64,000 nucleotides of DNA from Cylindrospermum sp. NIES-4074 (lineage in GTDB: Bacteria; Cyanobacteriota; Cyanobacteriia; Cyanobacteriales; Nostocaceae), in NCBI GenBank assembly GCA_003994795.1, contig AP018269.1, positions 2,724,984 to 2,788,983 on the forward strand, in the 5' to 3' direction. Within the stretch, counting starts at the first letter, position 1; each line of letters starts with the position of its first letter. A program made the translations under genes and the position numbers. Shown piece after piece: positions 52,677 through 61,934 of the stretch. Under the pieces are notes generated by a model, which was not told the DNA's origin, did no database searches, and worked only from the letters and a program-made list of their open reading frames with translations.

Positions 52677-55430
52677 CTATCTAGAGAGTAACTGCGCGTT
52701 TAATGCTTTAGTGATGCGATCGCCAGAAACTTGCAAATGCGCCATCGTGTAAACGTCAAAATTTACACCAAGCTGTTTGAGTCTGACATCAATGGCTGTT
52801 TGCAGTTGACGCAATTCATACCAAGCCAGTGTACGTCCATCTTCAGGTGCATCAGTAGTACGTAACACCATCTCTAGCAAAATATTCAGATGTTCCCGTT
52901 GCAAAGAACGACGGATGCTAGAAATTGGCTTGAGTGCCTCTGGAGTTAAAACTTCTGTCCAAATGCCTTTTTGCAAGGTGTCAAACAGTTCTGGAATGGT
53001 TAGCGCTTCCCCAGGTGAGGTTTTTAATTCTAGATCCTGTAACCGATTTAAGCGATCGCCTTCTAATAGCGATCGCAATACCGCACTTTGCAAACCCAAA
53101 ATGCGATCGTGAATGGGATAATCAAGGCGGTTATTCGGTACAGGATTACCCCAGTGTTGCCAGCGCGACGGTGCTAGCTGATTCAGCAATTGCGGTGAGA
53201 AACTGAAAGCATCCTCAGCAAATACATACTCTTGCAACTTAGACAATGCTTGACGCTGTTGGAAAATTGAAACTGGCACAAATGCCCAATTCGTATCATC
53301 ACCAGCATGAACACGCCGAAACGATTGCCCACCAATATATTTAGATAGTAAAGTAGCGTTACGAAAATAATATCTCAGTACCCTATTAAATAAAACCCGC
53401 AGGTTACTATAACTCTCTCCTCTCGGTAGATAATGCTGATCAAGACGCTGCCACATAACACGGGCATTATCCATTTGCCATTGGGAATAAACTAGTACAT
53501 TACTACTCATGTCCCAAAGATTTGCCAGGGGATTGATATCCCAAATATCTTCATCAGTGGCATAAGATAACTCTGGTTGAGGTGAAGCTAAAGCAATCTG
53601 CTCCAAAAAACTCTTTTCTGCTTCTGGAATAATTGTCTCAAGTTCTGGATGAGGGCTGCTTTTATAACCATACTCAATTGCCCATTCGTCATAGGGCCCA
53701 ACAACTCTAGGAAAATAGTCACCTTGCTGGACTCCCTGTGGTGCTATGTTCACAGGTAGATAATCCATCACCGAACCCGCTAAACCTTTAGTTTGCGTGA
53801 TTTCAGTATTATTTAATTCTTGAGGTGCTAACATAGTGCTGCCATGAAAATTGTGGCGCAAACCAAGAGTATGCCCGACTTCGTGAGCAATGAGAGAACG
53901 TAAATATTGATGCACATACTCCTGCATCGCTTTACTACTTGGTGTAGTGTTTTGCAAAATTGACAATGCCAGCGCACCCATAGCTGCTTGCTCTGAAGAC
54001 TCTGTACTATAGCAGCGATCGTTATCTGCTAAAATCTGCTTTGGCAAAGTCTCAAAACCTGGCGCTAAGGTTTTAGGTAAATTACTTTGACATGAGTTTT
54101 TACCTTGATTGGAAAAGTATCCATCCATAGACAATGAATTTGCATTCATCAATGCGCCATATTCTTGTTGAACTGATAGCACTATATTGGCATCTACAAT
54201 AATATCTGCATCCAATATTTCGCCAGTAAGTGGGTTAAAACGCACTGGCCCTTTGGCAAAACCTGCATCTAGAGCATTGAACCAACGAATAGTGTTATAA
54301 CGCACATCTGCCGGATGCCAATCAGCATCATCTGGCATTTGTTTTACTTCAATAGCATTTTTAAATCCGGCTTTTTCAAATGCTTTATTCCACATTAAAA
54401 CGCCTTCACGAATGGCGTCACGGTACATTATTGGTACAGCATTTTCAATCCAAAACACAATTGGCTTTTTGGGAGGAGATAAAGGTGCGTTAGGATCGGA
54501 TGGTTCAAGATGCCAGCGATTGATGTAACGTATAAATGATTCTTGAGCGTTATTATTAGAAAAATATTGGAATGCCGTAATAAAATATCCTACTCTGTCA
54601 TCGGCAATTCTGGGAATATAACCGTTGTTTTCTGGAAGTTGGGAAAAACTGTAGTGTACCTTCAGAGTGAGCGCCCTGCTATCAGGTAAGGTGACTAAAT
54701 TAGCTCCTTCTGGTGATGAAAAACCGTAAATCGCATCAATTTCTACATTTTCAGGAAAGCTGTGAAAATCAGTGAAATATGAATTGTTTTTTTCTAAACG
54801 GTAATCAGCCTGTAAAGAGTATTTTAATAGGGGAATTAATCCAGGTAAGTCCTGCATTAGCAAGTCATCTAGGTTAATTAAAATATGTTTATTGCGCGGA
54901 TTAATTCCGTCTATTTCCAGTGAATAAAGAACTGAGTCACTAAATGAACGAGCCAGCGTTCGTTGTTCTGGTGTACCTGGTTTTGCCCGAAATTTGACAT
55001 TACGAACTACAAAATGTAGATGATTATTTACCCGTTGGAAGTAGAAGAGGAAATCAGAAAGAGGTAATCCGCTATAAATCCCACTTTCCCCAATGCCTGA
55101 TTCTAATGTCACGGTAGCTAGATAATTTTTATCTAGCTGTTCTGGCTTAATTTCCCAGTAAATTTTGCCTGATTCCTCACTAGAATACAGTGTAAAAAGC
55201 CCCTCTAATTTATCTGTATCTTGGACTATTTTATTAAATCGTCGAAAATCTTCTTTTCTAGTCGCACCAAAATTACTATCAGCAATTGCTAAATTTTCAA
55301 CTATTGGCAGTCCATTTAATGGCTGTACATAAATATTTGAAAGTTGGTTGGCTGTTGCGTCACCACTTCCTATAAAAAAATAATACACTAACACTATATA
55401 AATTGCTAATTTCTTTATCCAGTTTTTCAT
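52677..55430 (-). CDS. Large zinc-dependent metalloprotease (DUF5117/DUF4953 type)
   Basis: This 917-residue exported protein has an N-terminal hydrophobic signal (LAIYIVLVYYFFIGSGDATA). A beta-rich N-terminal region follows (~70-320). The metzincin-type zinc motif HEVGHTLGLRHNF lies at about residue 530, followed by GSVMDYLPVN, which holds the Met-turn methionine, and YDEWAIEYGY. The C-terminal ~300 residues are helical. The layout matches cyanobacterial and bacteroidetes 'zinc-dependent metalloprotease' proteins of 800-900 residues. It presumably digests proteins in the periplasm or outside; the substrate is unknown. It is transcribed alone, convergent with cutA. Confidence 0.9.
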   Translation of the reverse strand: MKNWIKKLAIYIVLVYYFFIGSGDATANQLSNIYVQPLNGLPIVENLAIADSNFGATRKEDFRRFNKIVQDTDKLEGLFTLYSSEESGKIYWEIKPEQLDKNYLATVTLESGIGESGIYSGLPLSDFLFYFQRVNNHLHFVVRNVKFRAKPGTPEQRTLARSFSDSVLYSLEIDGINPRNKHILINLDDLLMQDLPGLIPLLKYSLQADYRLEKNNSYFTDFHSFPENVEIDAIYGFSSPEGANLVTLPDSRALTLKVHYSFSQLPENNGYIPRIADDRVGYFITAFQYFSNNNAQESFIRYINRWHLEPSDPNAPLSPPKKPIVFWIENAVPIMYRDAIREGVLMWNKAFEKAGFKNAIEVKQMPDDADWHPADVRYNTIRWFNALDAGFAKGPVRFNPLTGEILDADIIVDANIVLSVQQEYGALMNANSLSMDGYFSNQGKNSCQSNLPKTLAPGFETLPKQILADNDRCYSTESSEQAAMGALALSILQNTTPSSKAMQEYVHQYLRSLIAHEVGHTLGLRHNFHGSTMLAPQELNNTEITQTKGLAGSVMDYLPVNIAPQGVQQGDYFPRVVGPYDEWAIEYGYKSSPHPELETIIPEAEKSFLEQIALASPQPELSYATDEDIWDINPLANLWDMSSNVLVYSQWQMDNARVMWQRLDQHYLPRGESYSNLRVLFNRVLRYYFRNATLLSKYIGGQSFRRVHAGDDTNWAFVPVSIFQQRQALSKLQEYVFAEDAFSFSPQLLNQLAPSRWQHWGNPVPNNRLDYPIHDRILGLQSAVLRSLLEGDRLNRLQDLELKTSPGEALTIPELFDTLQKGIWTEVLTPEALKPISSIRRSLQREHLNILLEMVLRTTDAPEDGRTLAWYELRQLQTAIDVRLKQLGVNFDVYTMAHLQVSGDRITKALNAQLLSR

Positions 55431-55869
55431 CCTTGGGTTTTTTACCTGTAGCGGTTCTCGCTTTGTAGATAAATGTGGATCAATCGCTCGTTTGATAGCT
55501 TCTTCAATACTTAGAAATTACGCACTGTAATCATCCACCTCAGTCAGACAAACAATTATTTGTCGCTAAGGTAGACTACCCTACTCATATAAAACGTGCT
55601 GTATCTTTTGATAGCTATGAGAGATTTTTAGAAATTCTCCATTGACAGCACAAAATTTAGTTATATAGCCAATATTTATAACTTAAGATAGATATTTTGT
55701 AAACCTAAAGATATATGTTTTTTTGAACTATTTGTTGTAAAGACAAGAAAAACTTCAATTTAGACGGATACTTTTCGCTTACTTGCGTTTTACTCAAATC
55801 TTGCGTTTAGGCGTATAAACACTGGCAAGCTTAAAATCAGCTTAATAAAGCTACATCACTTACTTAGTT
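55431..55869. other. Intergenic region upstream of the protease gene
   Basis: AT-rich, with the protease promoter expected here on the minus strand. I see no gene or strong repeat until the element at 55870. Confidence 0.45.
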
Positions 55870-55951
55870 AGGACTTACGCGCACTCTAGTACAGCTTGGC
55901 GTCTTGGCGGTTGAATAAACTAAGCTTTTTGGCGATTTTTGCGTAAGTCCT
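55870..55951. repeat. GGACTTACGC-family element, variant interior
   Basis: The ends AGGACTTACGCGC and TTTTTGCGTAAGTCCT are as in the 113-bp MITEs; the 82-bp interior (CTTGGCGTCTTGGCGGTT) is unrelated. It shows that the ends define the family. Confidence 0.7.
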
Positions 55952-55978
55952 GTTATTACTTCGATTTAGAGAGGGTTA

Positions 55979-56228
55979 GCGTTCGGCCCTGCCGTGCCGG
56001 AGGTATTCGCCAACCCAAACTACTGGCTGCAAGTCCCTAATCCCCAGTCTCCTTATTTGGCGGGGTTTCTGCCGCAGGTGTTTCTGCTGGAGGAGCGAGT
56101 ACCGCATCTGGTGCAATTTCCTCAACGGGAATTGGCTTTTTCTCCTCAGTTTCCGGTTGTGCTGCTGCGACTAAATCGGGAGATGGGGGATTTGGAGCGA
56201 TCGCCTCCGGCACGGCAGGGCCGAACGC
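55979..56228. repeat. Perfect 25-bp inverted repeat, one arm inside ycf66
   Basis: The arm at 55979-56003 (begins GCGTTCGGCCCTGCC, ends GGAGG) is the exact reverse complement of 56204-56228. The second arm encodes part of AFGPAVPEA in the proline-rich tail of the Ycf66 protein; the first lies 34-58 bases beyond its stop. The sequence also shares GTGCCGGAGG with the 113-bp MITE interior. Confidence 0.85.
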
Positions 56229-56741
56229 CTCTGGCGCATCTGGTACACTCTCGGTAGTAGTGACAGTTGCCTCAACTGTTGGGGGTTCTGCAATGACAAC
56301 CGGTGGCTGTGGAGGTGCAGGAGGCTTTTTACTCACAGTCTGTTGCACTCGGTCTTTTACACCACTAAAGATGCCACCAAAACTATTTTGCAATTGGCCC
56401 AGCCGTTCCTGTAGGGAAAGCTTACTTACCTGTTGCTGAATGCCAGCTTTCACAGTCTCCGTACTGGGTATCTGGGTTTGTTCTGCCTGTGGTGTCAATT
56501 GCCGACGTAATGCCAGAGTTTGCCAGCCAAACCATACCAAAAGAGCAACGCTAGCTACATGACCTAGCAAAAGCCCTCCAGTCACCCGTGGTGCAAATAC
56601 CCATAATACCAAGGCGTAGAACAGCCCGACACCACTCCAAATAAAATCATTCTTGCGATGGATCTCTGGGAAGAAGAAAGCTGCTAAGTAAATAGCTAAA
56701 CTACCAAGTCCGACCACTAAAGCTAGGACATATGCCAGCAT
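56037..56741 (-). CDS. ycf66: Ycf66 family protein
   Basis: This 234-residue membrane protein is known in cyanobacteria and some plastids. Three or four hydrophobic helices fill the first ~80 residues (LAYVLALVVGLGSLAIYLAAFFFPEIHRKNDFIWSGVGLFYALVLWVF and GLLLGHVASVALLVWFGWQTLALRR), with the family's PEIHRKNDFIWSGVGLFYALVLW core. Then comes a helix (QQQVSKLSLQERLGQL) and a long Pro/Ala/Glu tail. The function is unknown. Part of the tail is repeat-derived (56204-56228). AGGAG lies upstream of ATG 56741. Confidence 0.92.
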   Translation of the reverse strand: MLAYVLALVVGLGSLAIYLAAFFFPEIHRKNDFIWSGVGLFYALVLWVFAPRVTGGLLLGHVASVALLVWFGWQTLALRRQLTPQAEQTQIPSTETVKAGIQQQVSKLSLQERLGQLQNSFGGIFSGVKDRVQQTVSKKPPAPPQPPVVIAEPPTVEATVTTTESVPDAPEAFGPAVPEAIAPNPPSPDLVAAAQPETEEKKPIPVEEIAPDAVLAPPAETPAAETPPNKETGD

Positions 56742-57090
56742 TTTTGGATACTCCTTTCTGTGACATTTGACTAGGAATTAGGGATTAGGGAATATGGATG
56801 AGGAATTAAAAATTAGGAATTAGGAATGAGATGATGAGGCAGAATTTATATTTCCCGCTTCCCAGTCCCCAGTACCCAGCCCCCAGTACCCAGTCCCTTA
56901 ACTAGATATTTCAATTTTGCAAATTTTGTCACAAAATTGTGGAATTAGATACAAATTAAAATTAATTAGCTATGTTAGTTATGGATTTTTGTCGTCTAGA
57001 TAAACTCTTAAGGTCTTCTTTAGGAGAGAACGGAAAATCTCGGTCTACCCTAAAGATAAAAGGATCTGCAAGAGTTAGCCAAACAAATTT
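56742..57090. other. Divergent promoter region ycf66 / gnd with short tandem repeats
   Basis: ATTAGGGATTAGGGAATA and AATTAGGAATTAGGAATGAG (56774-56829) and CCCAGTACCCAGCCCCCAGTACCCAG (56872-56895) are degenerate heptamer-like tandem repeats common in Nostocales. The gnd promoter should lie within 56900-57080. No gene seen. Confidence 0.5.
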
Positions 57091-58521
57091 ATGACACTAC
57101 AAACCTTTGGTGTGATTGGTTTAGCCGTTATGGGCGAGAACATCGCTCTAAACGTCGAGCGCAATGGCTTTCCAATTGCAGTTTACAACCGCTCCCGTGA
57201 AAAAACCGATGCCTTCATGGCGCAACGTGCCGGAGGACGGAATGTTGTAGCGGCCTTTACCCTAGAAGAATTCGTTGCTGCACTGGAACGTCCCCGCAAA
57301 ATCTTAGTGATGGTGCAAGCTGGTAAGCCAGTGGATGCGGTAATTGCCCAACTAAAACCTTTGCTGCAAGAAGGCGATATCATTATCGACGGTGGCAACT
57401 CTTGGTTTGAAGATACAGAACGGCGCACTCAGGAATTAGAACCCGCAGGACTACGCTATATCGGTATGGGTGTCAGCGGCGGTGAAGAAGGTGCTTTGAA
57501 TGGCCCTTCACTGATGCCCGGAGGCACAAAAAGTTCCTACGAGTATCTATCTCCCATTTTCAATAAAATTGCTGCTCAAGTTGATGACGGCCCTTGTGTT
57601 ACCTATATTGGCCCCGGTGGTTCTGGTCACTACGTCAAAATGGTACACAACGGCATCGAGTACGGCGATATGCAGCTAATTGCTGAAGCCTACGACTTGC
57701 TGAGAAATGTTGCTGGTCTTAACGCTCAACAGCTACATGAAGTGTTCACAGAATGGAACACCACCGACGAACTCAATTCATTTTTGATTGAGATTACATC
57801 TAACATTTTCCCCTACATCGACCCAGATACCAAGAAACCCTTAGTTGACTTGATTGTTGATGCAGCCGGTCAAAAGGGAACTGGACGTTGGACTGTACAA
57901 ACTGCATTGGAATTGGGGGTTGCTATTCCCACAATTACAGCCGCAGTAAATGCCCGGATTATTTCTTCCATTAAGGATGAACGGGTAGCAGCATCTAAGA
58001 TTCTCACAGGCCCCAATGCTAAGTTTGATGGGTCAGTGAAGGATTTTGTGAACAAGGTGCGTGATGCCTTGTATTGTTCAAAAATCTGTTCTTACGCTCA
58101 AGGTATGGCGCTGTTATCTACAGCTTCTAGTACCTATAAATGGGATTTGGATCTGAGTGAAATGGCTCGGATTTGGAAGGGTGGTTGTATTATTCGTGCT
58201 GGCTTCTTGAATAAAATTAAGAAGGCTTTTAATGAAAATCCAGCATTGCCTAATCTGCTATTAGCTCCCGAATTTAAGCAAACCATTCTCGACAGACAAA
58301 CAGCTTGGCGAGAAGTAATCATGACAGCAGCTAAACTGGGAATTCCCGTACCAGCATTTAGTGCTTCTCTGGATTATTTCGATAGCTATCGCACTGCTAA
58401 CTTGCCTCAAAACTTGACTCAAGCACAACGCGATTACTTCGGCGCACACACCTACAAGCGCACGGATAAAGAAGGTACTTTCCATACAGAATGGGTTCCC
58501 ATTGCTGAAGCTAAAAAGTAA
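57091..58521 (+). CDS. gnd: 6-phosphogluconate dehydrogenase, decarboxylating
   Basis: This 476-residue cytoplasmic enzyme of the oxidative pentose phosphate pathway makes ribulose 5-phosphate, CO2 and NADPH. The NADP Rossmann loop FGVIGLAVMGENIALNVERNG has the classic GxAxxG, followed by the NRS that selects NADP. IIDGGNSWFEDTERR, GMGVSGGEEGALNGPSLMPGG, the catalytic K and E in GHYVKMVHNGIEYGDMQLIAE, and DAAGQKGTGRWT are all present, as is the C-terminal tail. The length is normal. In cyanobacteria it is important in the dark and in heterocysts. A strong intrinsic terminator follows. Confidence 0.97.
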   Translation: MTLQTFGVIGLAVMGENIALNVERNGFPIAVYNRSREKTDAFMAQRAGGRNVVAAFTLEEFVAALERPRKILVMVQAGKPVDAVIAQLKPLLQEGDIIIDGGNSWFEDTERRTQELEPAGLRYIGMGVSGGEEGALNGPSLMPGGTKSSYEYLSPIFNKIAAQVDDGPCVTYIGPGGSGHYVKMVHNGIEYGDMQLIAEAYDLLRNVAGLNAQQLHEVFTEWNTTDELNSFLIEITSNIFPYIDPDTKKPLVDLIVDAAGQKGTGRWTVQTALELGVAIPTITAAVNARIISSIKDERVAASKILTGPNAKFDGSVKDFVNKVRDALYCSKICSYAQGMALLSTASSTYKWDLDLSEMARIWKGGCIIRAGFLNKIKKAFNENPALPNLLLAPEFKQTILDRQTAWREVIMTAAKLGIPVPAFSASLDYFDSYRTANLPQNLTQAQRDYFGAHTYKRTDKEGTFHTEWVPIAEAKK

Positions 58522-58592
58522 GCTTTTCTACTCCTAAAATAATCTACGTTTTTTGAAAGTGTAGATATTGTGGAAATAGTGATTAATGAAAG

Positions 58593-58620
58593 TGGCTCTG
58601 ATTTTCAGGGCCATTTTTTT
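58593..58620 (+). terminator. Intrinsic terminator of gnd
   Basis: TGGCTCTGA pairs with TCAGGGCCA (one G-T pair) around TTT and is followed by seven T. It lies 72 bases after the gnd stop. Confidence 0.88.
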
Positions 58621-58668
58621 GTGGGTATTTCACAGATAGTGCTAATGGTGACAAATAGCTCACCTGAT

Positions 58669-58791
58669 ATCTTGCACCATTTTTAATTAACCCAAAGGTG
58701 GGCAATGCCCGTGACGTAAGAATCGGGGTTTCATGGCAATAAAAGCATTGCCCACCCTACAAAAATTGGCATTCAATAACTGGTGCAAGAT
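58669..58791. repeat. MITE-like element with ATCTTGCACCA ends
   Basis: The ends ATCTTGCACCA and TGGTGCAAGAT are perfect inverted repeats; inside, GGTGGGCAATGCC pairs with GCATTGCCCACC. The length is 123 bp. A relative lies at 44880-45028. The remainder of 58522-59157 (about 58792-59157) is AT-rich and shows no other feature apart from being the promoter side of kamA. Confidence 0.75.
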
Positions 58792-59157
58792 GTGATTCAC
58801 AGCTTTAACTTGTCAACATTGGGTTTATTATGGTTTCAAAATTGACTGGGCAAGCAGTTTGCTGCACTTAACTCAACCCATGAACAGGGTTTTTCTGTCC
58901 TGACAAAGTTTTTGCAACACAACCCATACTTATTGTTAAACTTTTGGTATCGTTTCTAAAACAGTTGCAAATTGGTTTTTATGTCCTGTACTAGGGAAGG
59001 GGGAGTCAAAGCCTTTCTCCTGGTAGGTGAGAGATTTCGAGAGGGGTTTTATATTTAATTGCACCTAGCTACTTACTTGCTGCTTTTGTCTAGTAAATGT
59101 AAGTAAAAAAGTATCTGCCTATTAGTTGATGTTTCTCCACTGAATTTAGTTTTAATT

Positions 59158-60213
59158 ATGATAACAAACACTGTTCTAGATCCTTTAGCAACGAATATTC
59201 GGTGTGCAGAAATTTGTCAGTTTTTAGGAGAGGCTTACAACCAGGAATGTTGGAACGATTGGCGTTGGCAAATGCGGCATCGGTTGACTAAGCTGGAACA
59301 ATTTCAGCAGTTATTACAGCTTACTCCTGCGGAAGAACAAGGACTTTCCATAGCCCCAGAAAAGTTTGCTGTAGCTGTAACACCACATTTTGCATCACTG
59401 CTTGATCCAAAAGATCCCCTTTGCCCACTGCGGTTACAAGTGATTCCACGGCAAGAAGAACTGATTTTTAGCAGCACGGACTTGGTAGATCCCTGTGGAG
59501 AAGATCAGGATACACCAGTCCCAGGACTTGTACACCGCTACCCCGATCGCGTATTGCTGCTTGCTCTAGATACTTGTGCGGCTTATTGTCGTTACTGTAC
59601 ACGCTCTCGTTTGGTAAGCCAAGGTGAGATGTATCCAGTCACGCGGCGGTTAGATGCAATCGTCGCTTATCTGGAAGAACACACTGAGGTGCGTGATGTC
59701 TTAATTTCCGGTGGCGATCCGCTGCTGATGTCTGATGAACCTTTAGATAATTTGCTGGGACGACTGCGTGCTATTCCCCATCTGGAATTTGTCCGCATTG
59801 GTTCCCGCGTTCCGGGTTTTTTACCGCAGCGCATTACACCGGAATTAGTTGCTTTGCTGCGTAAGCATCGTGTTTGGCTGTCTTTGCACTTTTGTCATGT
59901 GCGGGAACTTACTCCTGAAGTAGCACAAGCTTGCGATCGCCTGGCTGATGGTGGTATTCCTCTAGGCAGCCAAACTGTGTTACTAAAAAACGTGAATGAT
60001 TCACAAGAAGCGCTGAAGAATCTGTTTCACGGTCTTCTCCAACTGCGGGTGCGTCCTTATTACCTTTATCAATGTGACCCAGTTGTTGGTACTGCACATC
60101 TGCGAACCAGTGTGCAAACTGGGATTGATTTAATCTCTAAATTGCGTGGTCATACTACCGGGTATGCAGTGCCAACTTACAGCAGTTTGCGATCAAACCC
60201 ACTACAGGAATAG
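59158..60213 (+). pseudogene. kamA: Lysine 2,3-aminomutase-family gene (kamA), 5' part, interrupted by IS
   Basis: The first 341 codons encode a KamA/YodO-type radical SAM enzyme: the 4Fe-4S motif C140-AAY-C144-RY-C147, GEMYPVTRR, DVLISGGDPLLM (SAM-binding GGD) and VRPYYLYQCDPVVGTAHLRT. The family moves the alpha-amino group of lysine to the beta carbon using SAM and PLP. At Y341 the IS630 element enters; the frame runs 10 more codons into the IS (SLRSNPLQE, stop at 60213). The missing 45 codons lie at 61247-61385 and include PGGGGK, which carries the PLP lysine, so the truncated product should be inactive. The SET and ATP-grasp genes follow on the same strand. Confidence 0.93.
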
Positions 60214-61244
60214 CTTTCTAATAGGGTCAAAAAATAGACCACAATGATGAAACCAATTTAGCGCATTTTCATCAGTAATAGTATTAACAGCCATAGTGAT
60301 TGCTTCATTAAGAGTATCAAATGTGCGAGTTTTAGCAGAACGAAGAATTTCTTTTAACTTTGACCAACATAATTCGATTGGTGATAAATCAGGCGAGTAT
60401 GGAGGCAAAAACTTAATTTTAGCGCCAACAGATTCTATTATTGCTTTTGCCGTATTAGCATAATGTACAGGTAAATTATCCATCACTACAATTGCTCCCC
60501 GCCACAACTGAGGTAGTAATATTTGCTCGATAAAAACTAAAAAACTAGCCGTATTCAAACTACCGGGGAAAGTCATAGTGGCAATTAAGCCTTCATCGCT
60601 CATAGCTGCAATTACAGTCATGTTTTTACCTTTATTTCCTGGGCGATTATCATAGACTCTGACTCCACCTTCACACCTACCATAGTGTCTTGTCATAGCT
60701 AGATTTACACCTGTTTCATCGATGAATACCAGGTTTCTAACATCTATAGTATCTAACCAACGCCGAAATTCATGGCGCAATTCTTGTACTCGTTCTGTCG
60801 CTTGCTCAGTCGCTACTAAAGTTTTTTTTTACGATTTAATTTTAAGCGGTTGAGAGTACGGGACAAACTTGATATACTTACTTCTATACATGCGCGCTCT
60901 TTGATTGCTGCTTGAATTTCTCGCAAATATAGATCATTTTGCTCTGTCACCATTATCTTTAATAATTCTTGCTCTTTATCTTTAAGCTTTGAGCGCCGAT
61001 CTCCTCCTTGGGATCTGGCAGTTATCTCCCCCGTCTCTCGATACCGACGCAAAAAGTCACGGATAAATGATAAACTAACTTTAAATCTTTCCGCTAACTC
61101 TCTCTGCGTACCTTCTTGGTTTTGCCACGCACTTAATATCTTCTTTCGCAAGTCAATGGAATATGCTGCCATTTCTCAATAATCTTCTTTTTTTACATTT
61201 TTAAAGTTTACGATCTTTGTGGCGTGTTTGATCTCAAATTGCTG
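60180..61244 (-). mobile_element. IS630-family insertion sequence, copy 2
   Basis: It is 1065 bp with TA on both sides (60178-60179, 61245-61246). Ends and interior match copy 1 (8862-9926) wherever I compared them. Removing it with one TA rejoins kamA in frame (AVPT-Y-VIDAPGG). It is oriented as copy 1, so the pair are direct repeats 51.3 kb apart. Confidence 0.95.
60202..61172 (-). CDS. IS630-family transposase, two frames joined by -1 frameshift (copy 2)
   Basis: It is the same transposase as at 8884-9854. The HTH frame is 61172-60816 and the DDE frame ends at 60202, with the separate ATG reading beginning at 60780. The A9 slippery run and both translated parts are identical to copy 1, so this copy also looks intact and potentially active. 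Recent transposition is likely. Confidence 0.92.
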
Positions 61245-61246
61245 TA

Positions 61247-61385
61247 TGTAATTGATGCCCCTGGTGGTGGGGGTAAAGTACCAATTCAAGCTGAAACTCT
61301 ACTTGCCTATGAGAAGGGCACAGCTACAGTGCAAAATTGGGCAGGGAAAACCTATACTTATGTAGATCCAGTAGAGCCAGATTGA
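61247..61385 (+). pseudogene. kamA: kamA 3' part beyond the IS
   Basis: After the IS the kamA frame resumes: VIDAPGGGGKVPIQAETLLAYEKG, then NWAGKTYTYVDPVEPD and a stop at 61383-61385. PGGGGK contains the lysine (K351 in the restored 386-residue protein) that family studies identify as the PLP-binding residue. This fragment has no start codon and is not expected to be translated. Confidence 0.92.
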
Positions 61386-61458
61386 TTGGATTTTAGATTT
61401 TGGATGAGAAAATTCAAAATCCAAAATCTCAACGAAGTAATCGCGGGAGAGTAATGTA

Positions 61459-61857
61459 ATGTTGGTTGTGGCTGATACAAAACAAAAAGGTAGAGGTGTT
61501 TTTGCACAAAAATCTTTTCTCAAAGGAGAGGTCATTGAAAGAGCGTCTGTAGTTGTTATACCTGCCGAACAAGTCAAATTAATAGACCAAACAGTTTTGA
61601 GTAACTATTACTACGATTGGCAAGATCAAGCTGCGGCGATCGCTCTGGGTTTAGTGTCTCTAATCAATCATTCTTATCATCCCAATAGTTACTATCGGAA
61701 AAAATTCGCCGAGCAAGAATTGGAATTGATTGCCTACCGCGATATAGAAGCGGGAGAAGAAATTACTGCCAACTATAACGGTTCTCCGGAAAATCAATCT
61801 CCTATCTGGTTTGATGTTGTTGATGAGATATCTTCAATAAGCTTGCCAACTGAGTAA
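61459..61857 (+). CDS. Small SET-domain methyltransferase
   Basis: This 132-residue minimal SET domain has GRGVFAQKSFLKGEVIERA at the N-terminus (GxG SAM motif), SLINHSYHPN (the NHxxxPN pseudoknot motif) and ELIAYRDIEAGEEITANYN with the catalytic-region tyrosine. SET proteins transfer methyl groups from SAM to lysine amino groups, normally in proteins. With kamA just upstream (73 bases after its restored stop) and an ATP-grasp gene just downstream, free lysine, beta-lysine or a peptide could be the substrate, which is inference. GGAGAG precedes ATG 61459. There are no pre- or post-SET domains. Confidence 0.87.
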   Translation: MLVVADTKQKGRGVFAQKSFLKGEVIERASVVVIPAEQVKLIDQTVLSNYYYDWQDQAAAIALGLVSLINHSYHPNSYYRKKFAEQELELIAYRDIEAGEEITANYNGSPENQSPIWFDVVDEISSISLPTE

Positions 61858-61934
61858 TCAAAATTACGGTAATTAAGACGTTTGAGTACATTACAGCTAA
61901 CAGCGAAAGCTTGCTCACAAAGAGTTATAGGTCT

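Noticed and set aside
8862-61244. The two IS copies as ends of a composite transposon
   Set aside because: The DNA between them is ordinary chromosomal content including gnd and ycf66, and each copy has its own TA duplication inside a different host gene, so they are independent insertions.
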